Positions 9,531 to 18,119 of a stretch of 64,000 nucleotides of DNA are shown here, piece after piece. The position numbers were made by a program, and so were the translations under genes. The stretch comes from Akkermansia muciniphila (lineage in GTDB: Bacteria > Verrucomicrobiota > Verrucomicrobiia > Verrucomicrobiales > Akkermansiaceae). Positions within the stretch are counted from its first letter, which is position 1. Every line of letters starts with the position of its first letter. The notes under the pieces are model-generated. The model was given only the letters and a program-made list of their open reading frames with translations. It was not told the DNA's origin and did not search any database. Location: the NCBI GenBank assembly GCA_004557455.1, contig SFDX01000006.1, positions 1 to 64,000 of the forward strand, given 5' to 3'.

Positions 9531-9559
9531 TTGCCAAGCCGCAGTTTTTGATGTATCAT
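9531..9559 (+). promoter_or_regulatory. promoter of ArsC/Spx-like gene
   Basis: TTGCCA (9531-9536), 17-bp spacer, TATCAT (9554-9559), 8 nt before the ATG at 9568. Confidence 0.6.
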
Positions 9560-9567
9560 CGGGGCGT

Positions 9568-9924
9568 ATGAGCACCTTATTCATCGAATACCCCAAGTGC
9601 ACCACCTGCAAAAAGGCCCGCAAATGGCTGGAGGGCAAAGGCGTCCCCTTCGAGTCGCGCCACATCGCGGAGCAAGCCCCCACGGCCGAGGAACTGCGCG
9701 GCTGGTGGAAATCCAGCGGTCTGCCCCTGCGCCGTTTCTTCAACACCTGCGGCATGAAGTACCGCGAGCTCGGGCTGGCGGCCAAACTGCCCACCATGAG
9801 CGAGGACGAGATGCTGCAGCTGCTCAGCAGCGACGGCATGCTTGTCAAGCGCCCCCTGCTCGTCACGTCCTCCGCTGTCATCCCCGGCTTCAAAGCCGAG
9901 GCTTGGGAGGACGCGCTGCATTAA
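9568..9924 (+). CDS. ArsC/Spx-family protein (YffB/YfgD-like)
   Basis: 118 aa, the normal size for the arsenate-reductase-like thioredoxin fold. The N-terminal active-site segment is YPKCTTCKKARKWLE, with Cys11 and Cys14 in a CxxC; the family helix (RRFFNT, KYRELGL) and the conserved VKRPLLV loop follow. Members of this family are arsenate reductases, Spx-type RNA-polymerase partners or uncharacterised reductases. There is no arsenic gene nearby, so a general thiol-redox role is more likely. It stands alone and is followed at once by the GH20 promoter. Confidence 0.85.
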   Translation: MSTLFIEYPKCTTCKKARKWLEGKGVPFESRHIAEQAPTAEELRGWWKSSGLPLRRFFNTCGMKYRELGLAAKLPTMSEDEMLQLLSSDGMLVKRPLLVTSSAVIPGFKAEAWEDALH

Positions 9925-9939
9925 GCGGCCGCTTTTTCA

Positions 9940-9968
9940 TTGACTCTGCCTGTTTTTTGCGGTAGAAT
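9940..9968 (+). promoter_or_regulatory. promoter of GH20 gene
   Basis: TTGACT (9940-9945), 17-bp spacer, TAGAAT (9963-9968), 7 nt before the ATG at 9976. Confidence 0.72.
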
Positions 9969-9975
9969 GGCCAAC

Positions 9976-11265
9976 ATGAGCCATTCAGCAAAAACAGGTA
10001 GAGCATGGTTATTAGCCATATTTTCCATCGCCGGGACGGCGCAGGCAATTATCCCCGCGCCGCAATCGGTCGGGTCGAGCCCTCTTCCCACGGTTCCGGG
10101 GGCCTACACCATTTCCCCGGACGGCGAAGTGACAGCGGCGGATAGGGCGGGGCTCTTCTACGCTGAATGCACCCGACGCCAAGGCGGAGCGGCTGCGGCG
10201 GACTTTCCCCGCTACTCGTGGCGCGGGTTGCATCTCGATGTCTCCCGCCACTTCTTCCCGGCGCAGGAGGTACGCCGCCTGCTCGACATCATGAGCGAGC
10301 TGAAGCTCAATTATCTGCACATGCACCTGACCGACGGGCCGGGTTGGCGGCTGGAAATCAAACGTTATCCCAAGCTGACCGAGGTAGGAGCTTGGCGCCT
10401 AGACCTCACCCACCTGCCCTGGGACTGGCCGCAGAACCGCATCGGCCGGGGGCACGGCAAAGACTACGGCGGATTCTACACGCAGGAGGAGTTCCGGGAG
10501 CTGGTGGCCTACGCCGCCGAGCGTCACATCACCATCGTACCGGAGGTGGACTTCCCGGGGCATTCCTATGCCACCCTCGTCTGCTACCCGGAGCTCGCCC
10601 TACCCGGCTTCGACCCCATGACCAACGGCTTCCGGGGACGCGACTGCCTTGACCTGCAGAACCCGCTCACCCTGAGCTTCGCCAAGCATGTGCTGGATGA
10701 GCTGATGAGCCTGCTGCCCCCCGGCACCCCGATTCATCTGGGCGGGGACGAAGTGGAAACCGACTGCGCAACGCACGAACAGCAACGCGTCTGGATGCAG
10801 CAACTGGTAGATTATACCAACGAACGCGGCTACCCGGCCGTCACTTGGGATGAAGCCGCCCTCTGCGGCGTTCGCGGCCAAACCGTCATGATGTGGCACA
10901 CCGATGTCCTGCCCCGATTGCTTGACACCGGCCTACCCATCATCCTCTGCCCCAACTCGCATTTCTACTTCAACTTCCCGCAAAACAACACCCCGCAGGA
11001 AACCGCCGGACGGGAGGACACTCCCATCATCACGGAACGCGATGTCTTTGACTACTCCGCACCCGACCACCCGCAAATTCTGGGCCTGCACGCCACCCTG
11101 TGGTCGGAGCATATCGTCACACCCCAACAACTGCATCACATGGCCTTTCCCCGCGTCTTTGCCCTCGCAGAGCGTGCCTGGGGCTCCCCCCGCCGCCCCT
11201 TCGACCAGTACCGCCGCGATGCCGCCCGACTGGCCGAGCAACTGGGCATTCAGGACAAGGAATAA
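9976..11265 (+). CDS. secreted family 20 beta-N-acetylhexosaminidase
   Basis: 429 aa. The signal peptide ends near residue 24 (AQA). A short GH20b-like segment leads into the TIM barrel, recognisable from GLHLDVSRHFFP (cleavage-strand start), the conserved HLTDGPGWR, the substrate-site VPEVDFPGHS, and the catalytic pair Asp258-Glu259 in HLGGDEVE. It releases terminal GlcNAc or GalNAc from glycans, which suits a bacterium feeding on mucin or other host glycans. It is shorter than many GH20 enzymes because extra C-terminal domains are missing. The start is set by the promoter ending at 9968. It is convergent with pgsA. Confidence 0.92.
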   Translation: MSHSAKTGRAWLLAIFSIAGTAQAIIPAPQSVGSSPLPTVPGAYTISPDGEVTAADRAGLFYAECTRRQGGAAAADFPRYSWRGLHLDVSRHFFPAQEVRRLLDIMSELKLNYLHMHLTDGPGWRLEIKRYPKLTEVGAWRLDLTHLPWDWPQNRIGRGHGKDYGGFYTQEEFRELVAYAAERHITIVPEVDFPGHSYATLVCYPELALPGFDPMTNGFRGRDCLDLQNPLTLSFAKHVLDELMSLLPPGTPIHLGGDEVETDCATHEQQRVWMQQLVDYTNERGYPAVTWDEAALCGVRGQTVMMWHTDVLPRLLDTGLPIILCPNSHFYFNFPQNNTPQETAGREDTPIITERDVFDYSAPDHPQILGLHATLWSEHIVTPQQLHHMAFPRVFALAERAWGSPRRPFDQYRRDAARLAEQLGIQDKE

Positions 11266-11285
11266 CGAGAGGACATCCGCCCCCA

Positions 11286-11927
11286 TCAATCACGGAAGAG
11301 GTGGCGATTCCGAATGCAGTAGTTGGCACCGCTCCACAGGGTGAGGATGAGGCTGGCCCACATCAACACCTGAACACAGACGAAACCGGAAAAACCGGTA
11401 GAAAGGCATCGGAAGGGCTGCGGGGTGTTGCTGCCGTAGGTGAGCCCCACCAAGGCCGTGATGCAATAGGTAAGCTGGGCCGCAGTCTTCCATTTGCCCA
11501 GTCGATCTGCCGCCATAATGACGCCGCGCGCAGCAGCCATCTGCCGCAAACCGGTCACCAAGAACTCGCGGAAGATGATGAGCACGGTCACCCAGAAGGG
11601 GCACACGCCCACCGCCGTCAGGTAAATGAAGGCGGTAGAGACCAGCATTTTGTCCGCCAGAGGGTCAATCAGTTTGCCGAGATTCGTCACCGAGTTGAGC
11701 CGACGGGCCAAATAGCCGTCCAGAAAATCCGTGATGGCTCCCACGACAAAAGACCAAAGGGCCAAGCATATAAAGGCATCCGCCGGGGAAAAGTATCCGG
11801 AGAATGCGGGGGGATGCTGGATGAGGGCCGAGCCGGAGGAACCTATGCCGGTCATCGAGACGGCGTAGGCAAAAACAAAGACGAGCAGAATGCGGACGAG
11901 AGTGATACAGTTCGGCAGATTAAGCAT
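11286..11927 (-). CDS. pgsA: CDP-diacylglycerol--glycerol-3-phosphate 3-phosphatidyltransferase
   Basis: 213 aa integral membrane enzyme making phosphatidylglycerol phosphate from CDP-diacylglycerol and glycerol 3-phosphate. The CDP-alcohol phosphotransferase motif DG-x2-AR-x8-G-x3-D-x3-D is visible as DFLDGYLARRLNSVTNLGKLIDPLADK (about residues 67-93), given here in part; several hydrophobic helices flank it. The start ATG (MLNLPNCITLVR) matches the family start and lies 10 nt behind a promoter; the longer GTG frame upstream has no support. Confidence 0.92.
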   Translation of the reverse strand: MLNLPNCITLVRILLVFVFAYAVSMTGIGSSGSALIQHPPAFSGYFSPADAFICLALWSFVVGAITDFLDGYLARRLNSVTNLGKLIDPLADKMLVSTAFIYLTAVGVCPFWVTVLIIFREFLVTGLRQMAAARGVIMAADRLGKWKTAAQLTYCITALVGLTYGSNTPQPFRCLSTGFSGFVCVQVLMWASLILTLWSGANYCIRNRHLFRD

Positions 11928-11937
11928 CGGTGCCACT

Positions 11938-11966
11938 ACTTTAGCCCCTGCGGGGGCAGGAAGCAA
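11938..11966 (-). promoter_or_regulatory. promoter of pgsA
   Basis: Minus strand TTGCTT (11966-11961), 17-bp spacer, TAAAGT (11943-11938), 10 nt before the start at 11927. Confidence 0.55.
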
Positions 11967-12021
11967 GCCCAAATTAAGACTGCATGCGGAAAATAGTTTC
12001 CCTGCGTGACACAATCTCGGC

Positions 12022-12049
12022 TTGCACTTCGGGCAAAACGTGATATAGT
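12022..12049 (+). promoter_or_regulatory. promoter of the coiled-coil protein/metF operon
   Basis: TTGCAC (12022-12027), 16-bp spacer, TATAGT (12044-12049), 7 nt before the ATG at 12057. Confidence 0.65.
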
Positions 12050-12056
12050 GGGAGAC

Positions 12057-12776
12057 ATGAATTCCTTCCGCATAGCCATCTTGAGCATTTTGATTGCCGC
12101 TGTCGGCATCATGGGGGTCGTCGTCTACATGACTATCCCGAGCATGAAGGATCGCAAGACGGAGTACGACAACAGCCGAGCCGATCGCGAACGTCGCGAG
12201 CGCCAGGAGGCCGAGGCGACAGAGGAGGTGACACCCAAACCGGCGGAGGACAGCGCGCTGGCCCGTGCCCGCGCCGAGCACAGGGAGGCCGCCGAGCGGC
12301 GGGAGCAGGAGGTCAACAACACAGAAGAGCAGCTTGCCCTTGAATCCGGCCTGCGTAAGGAGCGCGAGGCCCGCAGTCGTCAGGCTGCCGAGGAAGCCGC
12401 AGCTCCCACTGCACTCGGGCTGGTGCAGAGCTACGATACCAACTGGAACATCATCACCGTCAAGAGCGTGACGGATAAGCTGCCCGACAAGGGCACCCTG
12501 CTGGCTGTGCGTCGGGAGGGCCTCATCGTTTGCGAGGCCACGGTGACCAACGTGGAGCCGGAGGTCGATGCTTTTACCGCCGAGATGCGCTATACGGATC
12601 AGAATAACAACGGCGAGGATCTGAACACCAACAACACGCCGGTTCCGGGGGACCAGGTTATCCTCTTCCCGGGGGCGTCTGACAGCGGTTTATCTCTGCC
12701 GGGCAACAGTACTTCCGGAGGCAGTACGGAGGACGCGCTGCCGACCATTGATGCCACTCTGGTACCCGTTCCCTAA
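12057..12776 (+). CDS. membrane-anchored coiled-coil protein, unknown function
   Basis: 239 aa. One N-terminal transmembrane helix (about residues 5-25) is followed by a long, highly charged Glu/Arg/Ala helix likely to be a coiled coil (about 30-115). A small beta-rich domain comes next (from GLVQSYDTNWNIITVKSV), with the alternating strand pattern of an SH3/OB-like module. The Asn/Asp-rich tail looks disordered. I do not recognise a named family; a periplasmic structural role is an inference from the layout. It opens the operon with metF, a TPR protein and an unknown protein. Confidence 0.65.
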   Translation: MNSFRIAILSILIAAVGIMGVVVYMTIPSMKDRKTEYDNSRADRERRERQEAEATEEVTPKPAEDSALARARAEHREAAERREQEVNNTEEQLALESGLRKEREARSRQAAEEAAAPTALGLVQSYDTNWNIITVKSVTDKLPDKGTLLAVRREGLIVCEATVTNVEPEVDAFTAEMRYTDQNNNGEDLNTNNTPVPGDQVILFPGASDSGLSLPGNSTSGGSTEDALPTIDATLVPVP

Positions 12777-12787
12777 CACTTTTCCCC

Positions 12788-13717
12788 ATGTTTGAGCAAA
12801 CTCCCACCTTCTCATTCGAGTTCTTCCCCCCCAAGACGGCGGAAGGAGCGGAGGCTCTGTTACAGACGGTGCTGCGCCTGCAGGAGTTCCGCCCCAGTTT
12901 TGTGAGTGTTACCTACGGAGCCGGCGGAAGCTCGCGGGAGTATACCCGCAACGTGGTGCATGCCATCCAGGAGCGCGGCATTCCCACCGTACCGCACCTC
13001 ACCTGCGTGGGTCACACGGAGGAGGAGCTGGAGCAGGTGTTGGATGGGTATATCCGCGCCGGTGCGCGCGCTATCATGGCTCTGCGGGGTGATCCCCCGC
13101 GCTACGGCAACTATGATCCGAGCCGCGATGCTTTCCGCCACGCCTCCGAGCTCGTTCGTTTCATCCGCCGCTGGGAGGACCGGCAGCATTTGGATCGGCG
13201 TCTTACCATCGGTGTGGCCGGTTTCCCGGAGGGGCATCCGGAGTCTCGCAATCGTATCCGCGAGATGGATTTCCTGAAGGCTAAGCTGGATGAGGGGGCG
13301 GACTACATCTGCACCCAGCTTTTCTTCGATAATCACAATTTCTTCGACTATCGCGATCGCTGTCGCCTGATGGGCATCAATGTGCCGATCATTGCCGGCA
13401 TCATGCCCGTCATCACCATCTCCGGTATGAACCGCATGGCAGACCTTTCCTCCGGCACCAATTTCCCGGCACGCCTGCTGAAGGGGATGCTGCGCGCCGG
13501 CGGTGACCGCGAATCCATCGAGCGCATCGGTATCAACTACGCAAGCTACCAGTGCAGCGAGCTGCTGGATGCTGATGTGGACGGCATTCACTTCTACACG
13601 CTGAACAAGTCCAAGGCAACCCTCAGCATCTACAAAAATCTCGGAATCAATAACTACTTCGATGTGGACCGCATCCACATGATGAACGACATTTACAAAA
13701 ATTCAGGCAACATATGA
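12788..13717 (+). CDS. metF: methylenetetrahydrofolate reductase
   Basis: 309 aa, the normal length for bacterial MetF. It reduces 5,10-methylenetetrahydrofolate to 5-methyltetrahydrofolate with FAD, supplying methyl groups for methionine. The start FSFEFFPPKTAEG with its active-site Glu, the flavin-binding stretches VTYGAGGSS and HLTCVGHT, the RGDPP loop (ALRGDPP) and the later FFDN segment are all present. There is no Shine-Dalgarno sequence before the ATG. The stop overlaps the next start by 4 nt (ATGA). Confidence 0.95.
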   Translation: MFEQTPTFSFEFFPPKTAEGAEALLQTVLRLQEFRPSFVSVTYGAGGSSREYTRNVVHAIQERGIPTVPHLTCVGHTEEELEQVLDGYIRAGARAIMALRGDPPRYGNYDPSRDAFRHASELVRFIRRWEDRQHLDRRLTIGVAGFPEGHPESRNRIREMDFLKAKLDEGADYICTQLFFDNHNFFDYRDRCRLMGINVPIIAGIMPVITISGMNRMADLSSGTNFPARLLKGMLRAGGDRESIERIGINYASYQCSELLDADVDGIHFYTLNKSKATLSIYKNLGINNYFDVDRIHMMNDIYKNSGNI

Positions 13718-14544
13718 CAAACAAGAACGATGAGGACATCCGCCCGCTGTCTCCGGAGGAAATCAAGGCCATCGGCGAGATTGAGCTCGGGCCCTCCAAG
13801 CACGAGATCTTTCTGAATCAGCACTACAAGAAGCTGATGTGGGGCGGTATCGGCCTGGCCTTGCTTGCCGGCTCTCTCATAGCCTATTTCTCACACCGGA
13901 AGGACATGCGCCGGGAGGCCGCTGCCTTGGTGATGGAATGCGTGAATCCGCAGGGCAAAGCGGCGCAGAATATGCAGTTCGATGCCACCTCGCTGGAACA
14001 GTTGCAGCGTGACTATGAGACCACCCCGGCGGCGGCTACCGGCCACCTGCTGCGTGGGCTTCTTCTGTTGCGCGGCGACAAGCCGGAGGAGGGTGTAGCC
14101 TACCTGCGTGAGCATGTCATCGGTGCTGAAGATGCCGAGCTGCTGGCGCCCCGTGCCATGGCGGCCATCGCTACCCAGTATGTGCGTGACGGTAAGACCA
14201 AGGAGGCCACGGCCGCTTGGCAAGAGCTGGCGGACACCCCCGGTCACGGGTTCCGGGCGCTGGCTTACCTGAACCTCGGGGACATCGCCCGGGAGCTCGG
14301 GGACACCGAGGCGGCGCGCCGCGCCTACACCAAGGCACAGGCGGAATGCGAGACGAGCACGCTGGTGCGCAACAAGGTGATCGAGGAGCGCTTGCTGATG
14401 CTGGGGGTGGATGCTCCCAAGCACGTCAAGCCGCAGCCGACAGAGGCCCCGACCGACACCCCGGCGCCCGCAGCCAATCCGTTCGCGCAGCCTGCGTCAT
14501 CCTCGCCTTTCGGTGATCTCACCACTCCTTTCGGCAATAAATAA
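13714..14544 (+). CDS. membrane-anchored TPR-like protein (YfgM-like)
   Basis: 276 aa. The cytoplasmic N-terminal tail is acidic, followed by one transmembrane helix (about residues 48-66) and a periplasmic tetratricopeptide-like region (roughly 75-225) with paired helices such as GHGFRALAYLNLGDIARELG. The Pro/Ala/Thr-rich C-terminus ends in PFGDLTTPFGNK. The topology resembles YfgM-type ancillary proteins of the Sec translocon, but the similarity is architectural and I would not transfer the function. It starts inside the metF stop codon, so the two are probably translationally coupled. Confidence 0.7.
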   Translation: MTNKNDEDIRPLSPEEIKAIGEIELGPSKHEIFLNQHYKKLMWGGIGLALLAGSLIAYFSHRKDMRREAAALVMECVNPQGKAAQNMQFDATSLEQLQRDYETTPAAATGHLLRGLLLLRGDKPEEGVAYLREHVIGAEDAELLAPRAMAAIATQYVRDGKTKEATAAWQELADTPGHGFRALAYLNLGDIARELGDTEAARRAYTKAQAECETSTLVRNKVIEERLLMLGVDAPKHVKPQPTEAPTDTPAPAANPFAQPASSSPFGDLTTPFGNK

Positions 14545-14556
14545 CCGAACAAACTC

Positions 14557-15384
14557 ATGAGCATCTATCAGGACCACTTTGCGGGGCTCTCGGAGCTGGA
14601 GCGTCTGGCGGCCATGGCAGCAGACCCCGAGCGTGTGCACGAGCTGGGGGCGGATCAATGGCCCCTTGCGATGATGGCCTGCGGCCTGATGACTTGCAAC
14701 GATGAGACAAAGCGAGCAGAAAATAACCGCATCTACGGTATTTTCATAGAGAAATGCCCCGTAGCAGCTCGTCGGGGCAGCCTGCCCAACCTGGCGCGCT
14801 TCATTACGGGGCGCAAGGGCGAGGGCTGGCAGGCCTTGCTGCCCTACGCGGGGGTGGAGCAGGATGCGGCCACGGCGGCCAAGGCGGCCTTGCTCATTGC
14901 TACCTTGGCAAAGCCGGATAAGGATACACCCCTGGCCGGTGTCCGTGCAGTTGTGGATCTGTTATGCCATGCAGAGTCCTGCACGGTCGGCCCGCTGATT
15001 GCGGTCCTCAGTTTAGCGGATATGCGGGTACTCCCCCTGTTGCGTCCCCTGCTTGCCCTGCCGCAGGAGCGTCTGGCCGAGCTCATCTCCCCCCTCTCCG
15101 GCGCGGCAAACCGACTCTCCTGCACTTGGCTGGCGGAAGTCGTAACGACCTACCCGGCACTGGCCCCCACCGTGGCGGCGGCACTGGCCCGCCTGCTTGC
15201 CAAGGCCCCCACGGTGCTGGATGTCGCCATGCCCATCCCCACCTGGGCCTACACCACCCCCGCTCCCCAGCCCCTCCACGGCTGGACCCCGGCGGAATAC
15301 TACGCCCGCCTTCTCCCCACCCTCTCTCCCCTTCTCTCCCCGGAGCAACTCTCCCTCCTCCGCACAGCCTGCCGAGTCTCCTGA
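14557..15384 (+). CDS. unknown protein, helical repeat-like
   Basis: 275 aa without signal peptide or transmembrane helix. It is almost all alpha-helical by composition (Ala/Leu-rich helices separated by short turns), which suggests a HEAT/ARM-like or TPR-like solenoid. I do not recognise the family. It is the last protein gene of the metF operon, 12 nt after the TPR gene and 15 nt before tRNA-Arg(CCU), so the tRNA may be cotranscribed with it. Confidence 0.6.
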   Translation: MSIYQDHFAGLSELERLAAMAADPERVHELGADQWPLAMMACGLMTCNDETKRAENNRIYGIFIEKCPVAARRGSLPNLARFITGRKGEGWQALLPYAGVEQDAATAAKAALLIATLAKPDKDTPLAGVRAVVDLLCHAESCTVGPLIAVLSLADMRVLPLLRPLLALPQERLAELISPLSGAANRLSCTWLAEVVTTYPALAPTVAAALARLLAKAPTVLDVAMPIPTWAYTTPAPQPLHGWTPAEYYARLLPTLSPLLSPEQLSLLRTACRVS

Positions 15385-15399
15385 TCCCCTTCCCCACAC

Positions 15400-15471
15400 G
15401 TCTTCGTAGTTCAATGGATAGAACGGCCCTCTCCTAAAGGGCAGATGCGGGTTCGATTCCCGCCGAGGATA
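15400..15471 (+). tRNA. tRNA-Arg (anticodon CCU)
   Basis: Folds as a complete cloverleaf of 72 nt. Acceptor stem GTCTTCG/CGAGGAT (first pair G-U), D-arm GTTC/GAAC, anticodon stem GCCCT/AGGGC with loop CTCCTAA (anticodon CCT at positions 34-36), 4-nt variable loop, T-arm GCGGG/CCCGC with TTCGATT, and discriminator A. The CCA end is not encoded. It reads AGG codons. Confidence 0.95.
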
Positions 15472-15478
15472 GCCTTTT

Positions 15479-15500
15479 CCCCGTGGCAAAAACCACGGGG
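15479..15500 (+). terminator. hairpin after tRNA-Arg(CCU)
   Basis: Perfect 8-bp inverted repeat CCCCGTGG/CCACGGGG around a 6-nt A-rich loop, followed by ATTCTGTTT. The T-tail is weak, but its place directly behind the tRNA and between convergent genes fits a terminator. Confidence 0.55.
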
Positions 15501-15524
15501 ATTCTGTTTAGGGCCCGGCCCCTC

Positions 15525-17609
15525 CTACGAGAACAGGGAGGCGAGTTGGTAGACGAGGACGGCGGCGAGGAAGCCGATGAGGTTGAGGGAGAGGAATTGG
15601 AGGATGGTGAAGAGGCGGCTACCGGTTTCTTTGAGCACGACGGCGACGGTGCCGAGGCACGGAAGAGCGAGGAGGGCGAAGGTCATGATGCCGAGGGCGC
15701 GGGGGATGTTGTAGTGGGAACGGATGGCTTGTTTTTTGAGGGCTTCCTCATAGGCCTGCTTTTGCTCGGGAGACATCCCCTGCGCGGCGGCGGGAGAGGG
15801 TTCGGCCTTGAAGAGGATGCAGAGTTGGGTCACCAGCAGCTCCTTGGCGGAGAAAGCGCCGATCATGGCCGAATTGGCCTGCCAGTCCATGCCGGCAAAC
15901 TGCGAGATCGGCTCGAAAATGCGCCCGACGCGGGCCGAGTAGCAGGACGGATGCGCGACCTCGGTTTCCCCCTGCTCATTATATTGCAGAGGGAAGGTGT
16001 TGAACACCCAGAGAAGGATACTGCCGAAGAGGATGAACGTGGCCGCTTTCTTAAGATAACCGCTCGCCTTCTCCCACACGCTGAGCAGATAACTGCGCCA
16101 GCGCGGAAGGCGGTAAGACGGAAGCTCCATGATGAATAACTCATCATCGCCGCGGAAAATGGTACTCTTGAGCAAGCGAGCGATGAGCACCGCCATCGCC
16201 ACGCCCAGAATATACAGCCCCCACAGTGTGAGGGTGCGCCAAGCCGGCGGAACAAGCGCCTGAATGATAAGCGTAAAGACCACCAGACGCGCCGAGCAAT
16301 TCATGAGCGGCAGCACAAAGATGGTCGCCAAGCGATCCGTTCTGCTCTCGATACTCCGCGTCGAAAGCACAGCCGGCACATTGCAACTGAAGCCCAACAG
16401 CATGGGAATGAAGCTCTTGCCGTGCAAGCCCATCTTGTGCATGAAACGATCCATGAGGAAAGCCGCCCGCGCCATGTAACCCGTAGACTCCAACAGGGAC
16501 AAACAAGCGAACAGAATCACAATGGTCGGCACAAAACTGACCACGCCCCCCGCGCCGCCGATGATGCCCCGCGTAACAAGTGACTGCAGGAGCGGGTGGC
16601 CCGAGAGCAAAGGCCCGACCTGCCCGGAAAGCCAGTCAAACCCCGCCTGCACCGCCTCCACCATGGGATTACCCAGGGTAAACGAGATGTAGAATATCAG
16701 GAACATGATACCCACAAAAAACAACATACCGAAATAGCGATGCGTCAACAGACGGTCCAGCGCCAGCGTCATCATCCGCGCATCCTGAACGGAAGCACGG
16801 CCGCTGAGCACCTCGCCCACCAAACCGTGGATCACACCGTATCGCTTATCCGTCAGCAGCTCCGCAGGCGTGGTACCGAACTCCCGCTCCAGGGTATCAC
16901 GGCAATCGTTCACAATCCGGAGGAAACGCTGCCCCTTCTCGCCGTGGTGGGTAAAATGCGCGATCATCTTACTGTTTCCCTCCAACAAACGGGACGCAAT
17001 GTAAGAGGTAGGCTCATCGTGAGGGGGGAATTCCCCCGACTCATAGGCATGCGTCAACAAATGGAAGATGCGATCCACCGCCTCGCCGTACTCCGGGCGG
17101 CGAATCGTACCCGTCTGCATCTTGTCATAGCAGGTTGCCCCGATAATCGAACGCAGCTTACGGATGCCCTGACCGTGGAAAGCATCCGTTCTCACCACCA
17201 TCACACCTATCAGTTCCTCCAGACGTCGGGTATTGAAAGACAGCCCCGCGTGCATGGCCACATCTGCCATATTCAGCACCAACAGCACCTGCCAACCGAA
17301 ATGCCAGAGTTGCAGGGTGAGGTAGAGCTGGACATCGAGATTCGTGCTGTCAACCACGCTGATAACCAGCTTGGGGCTATGGCGAGTGAGGCAGTGCATG
17401 GTGAGCGCCTCCTCCGGCGAATTCTCCCCGAGGCGATACACCCCCGGCAGGTCAATGAGATCCACATCCCCCTGCTCGGTATGCAATACCTCATGCACCT
17501 CCTCCACCGTCATACCGACGGGACGATTTGTACCCGTGAGGCAGTTAAAAAGCGACGTCTTACCGCTGTGCGGCGTCCCCAACAAAATAGCTTGCGGAAG
17601 TTCACTCAT
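15525..17609 (-). CDS. feoB: ferrous iron transporter FeoB
   Basis: 694 aa polytopic inner-membrane Fe(II) transporter. The N-terminal G domain has P-loop GTPHSGKTS, switch TVEEVHEV, DLPG and the NMAD base-recognition motif. A helical insulator domain follows, then two Gate repeats and about eight transmembrane helices with the conserved FVPTIVILF and LLGFSCNVPAV segments. The start MSELPQAILLG at 17609 is family-like and overlaps the feoA stop by 8 nt; the much longer upstream frame is spurious. Confidence 0.95.
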   Translation of the reverse strand: MSELPQAILLGTPHSGKTSLFNCLTGTNRPVGMTVEEVHEVLHTEQGDVDLIDLPGVYRLGENSPEEALTMHCLTRHSPKLVISVVDSTNLDVQLYLTLQLWHFGWQVLLVLNMADVAMHAGLSFNTRRLEELIGVMVVRTDAFHGQGIRKLRSIIGATCYDKMQTGTIRRPEYGEAVDRIFHLLTHAYESGEFPPHDEPTSYIASRLLEGNSKMIAHFTHHGEKGQRFLRIVNDCRDTLEREFGTTPAELLTDKRYGVIHGLVGEVLSGRASVQDARMMTLALDRLLTHRYFGMLFFVGIMFLIFYISFTLGNPMVEAVQAGFDWLSGQVGPLLSGHPLLQSLVTRGIIGGAGGVVSFVPTIVILFACLSLLESTGYMARAAFLMDRFMHKMGLHGKSFIPMLLGFSCNVPAVLSTRSIESRTDRLATIFVLPLMNCSARLVVFTLIIQALVPPAWRTLTLWGLYILGVAMAVLIARLLKSTIFRGDDELFIMELPSYRLPRWRSYLLSVWEKASGYLKKAATFILFGSILLWVFNTFPLQYNEQGETEVAHPSCYSARVGRIFEPISQFAGMDWQANSAMIGAFSAKELLVTQLCILFKAEPSPAAAQGMSPEQKQAYEEALKKQAIRSHYNIPRALGIMTFALLALPCLGTVAVVLKETGSRLFTILQFLSLNLIGFLAAVLVYQLASLFS

Positions 17610-17982
17610 GGCAGGTTGAAGAAACGGAGCAAACACGAATGAGGGCGGCCTCGCTGCGGCGGAGAACCACCATGGAACCCTGCACGGAAAGCAGCATGGG
17701 ACCACCGAAAAGAGCCTGCTCATGCACGGTAACAACAATACCGCGCACAAGGCCGTAGTCCGCGAAGCGATTGATGAGATCCTGATCCCCCGAAGCGACG
17801 GAAACGACACGCCCGCTCTGCCCCACGGCGAGCTCCGCGAGCGACACCTCCCGCCCCGGAGGCAGGGAACCGGAGCAGCCACGGCACCCCGGCGAACAGC
17901 AAGCACCGCATCCCCGCGAGAACCGCCGCACCAAGGAATCCAACCAACGCAACCACCGACCGCGCCTGCACCTGCACTTCAT
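17602..17982 (-). CDS. feoA: FeoA-domain protein with Cys-rich N-terminus
   Basis: 126 aa. The C-terminal ~75 residues are an SH3-like FeoA domain (VSLAELAVGQSGRVVSV, then INRFADYGLVRGIVV), the small partner that tunes FeoB. The N-terminal ~48 residues are extra: basic and aromatic, then a cysteine cluster CGACCSPGCRGC that could bind a metal or an iron-sulfur centre. Such an extension is not part of plain FeoA. The start ATG at 17982 is 6 nt behind a promoter. It overlaps feoB by 8 nt. Confidence 0.88.
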   Translation of the reverse strand: MKCRCRRGRWLRWLDSLVRRFSRGCGACCSPGCRGCSGSLPPGREVSLAELAVGQSGRVVSVASGDQDLINRFADYGLVRGIVVTVHEQALFGGPMLLSVQGSMVVLRRSEAALIRVCSVSSTCHE

Positions 17983-17988
17983 GCGCCC

Positions 17989-18016
17989 AGTATAGCACAA
18001 AACACCCCACCCGCAA
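17989..18016 (-). promoter_or_regulatory. promoter of feoAB
   Basis: Minus strand TTGCGG (18016-18011), 16-bp spacer, TATACT (17994-17989), 6 nt before the ATG at 17982. I see no clear Fur box. Confidence 0.55.
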
Positions 18017-18080
18017 GCTCAAAACGCGCCGAAAAGCGACAAAAGTACGCCCATACTGACACATATGCAACGGAAAAGGC

Positions 18081-18110
18081 TTGCACGCTCCCGCCCCGGC
18101 GTGTTACCAT
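18081..18110 (+). promoter_or_regulatory. promoter of alpha/beta hydrolase gene
   Basis: TTGCAC (18081-18086), 18-bp spacer, TACCAT (18105-18110), then 6 nt to an in-frame GTG (18117) and 9 nt to the ATG (18120). Confidence 0.5.
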
Positions 18111-18119
18111 GCCGCCGTG

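Noticed and set aside
9568..9924. Arsenate reductase arsC
   Set aside because: Only the fold and CxxC are shared with ArsC-type proteins. No ars genes are nearby, so a specific arsenic function is not supported.
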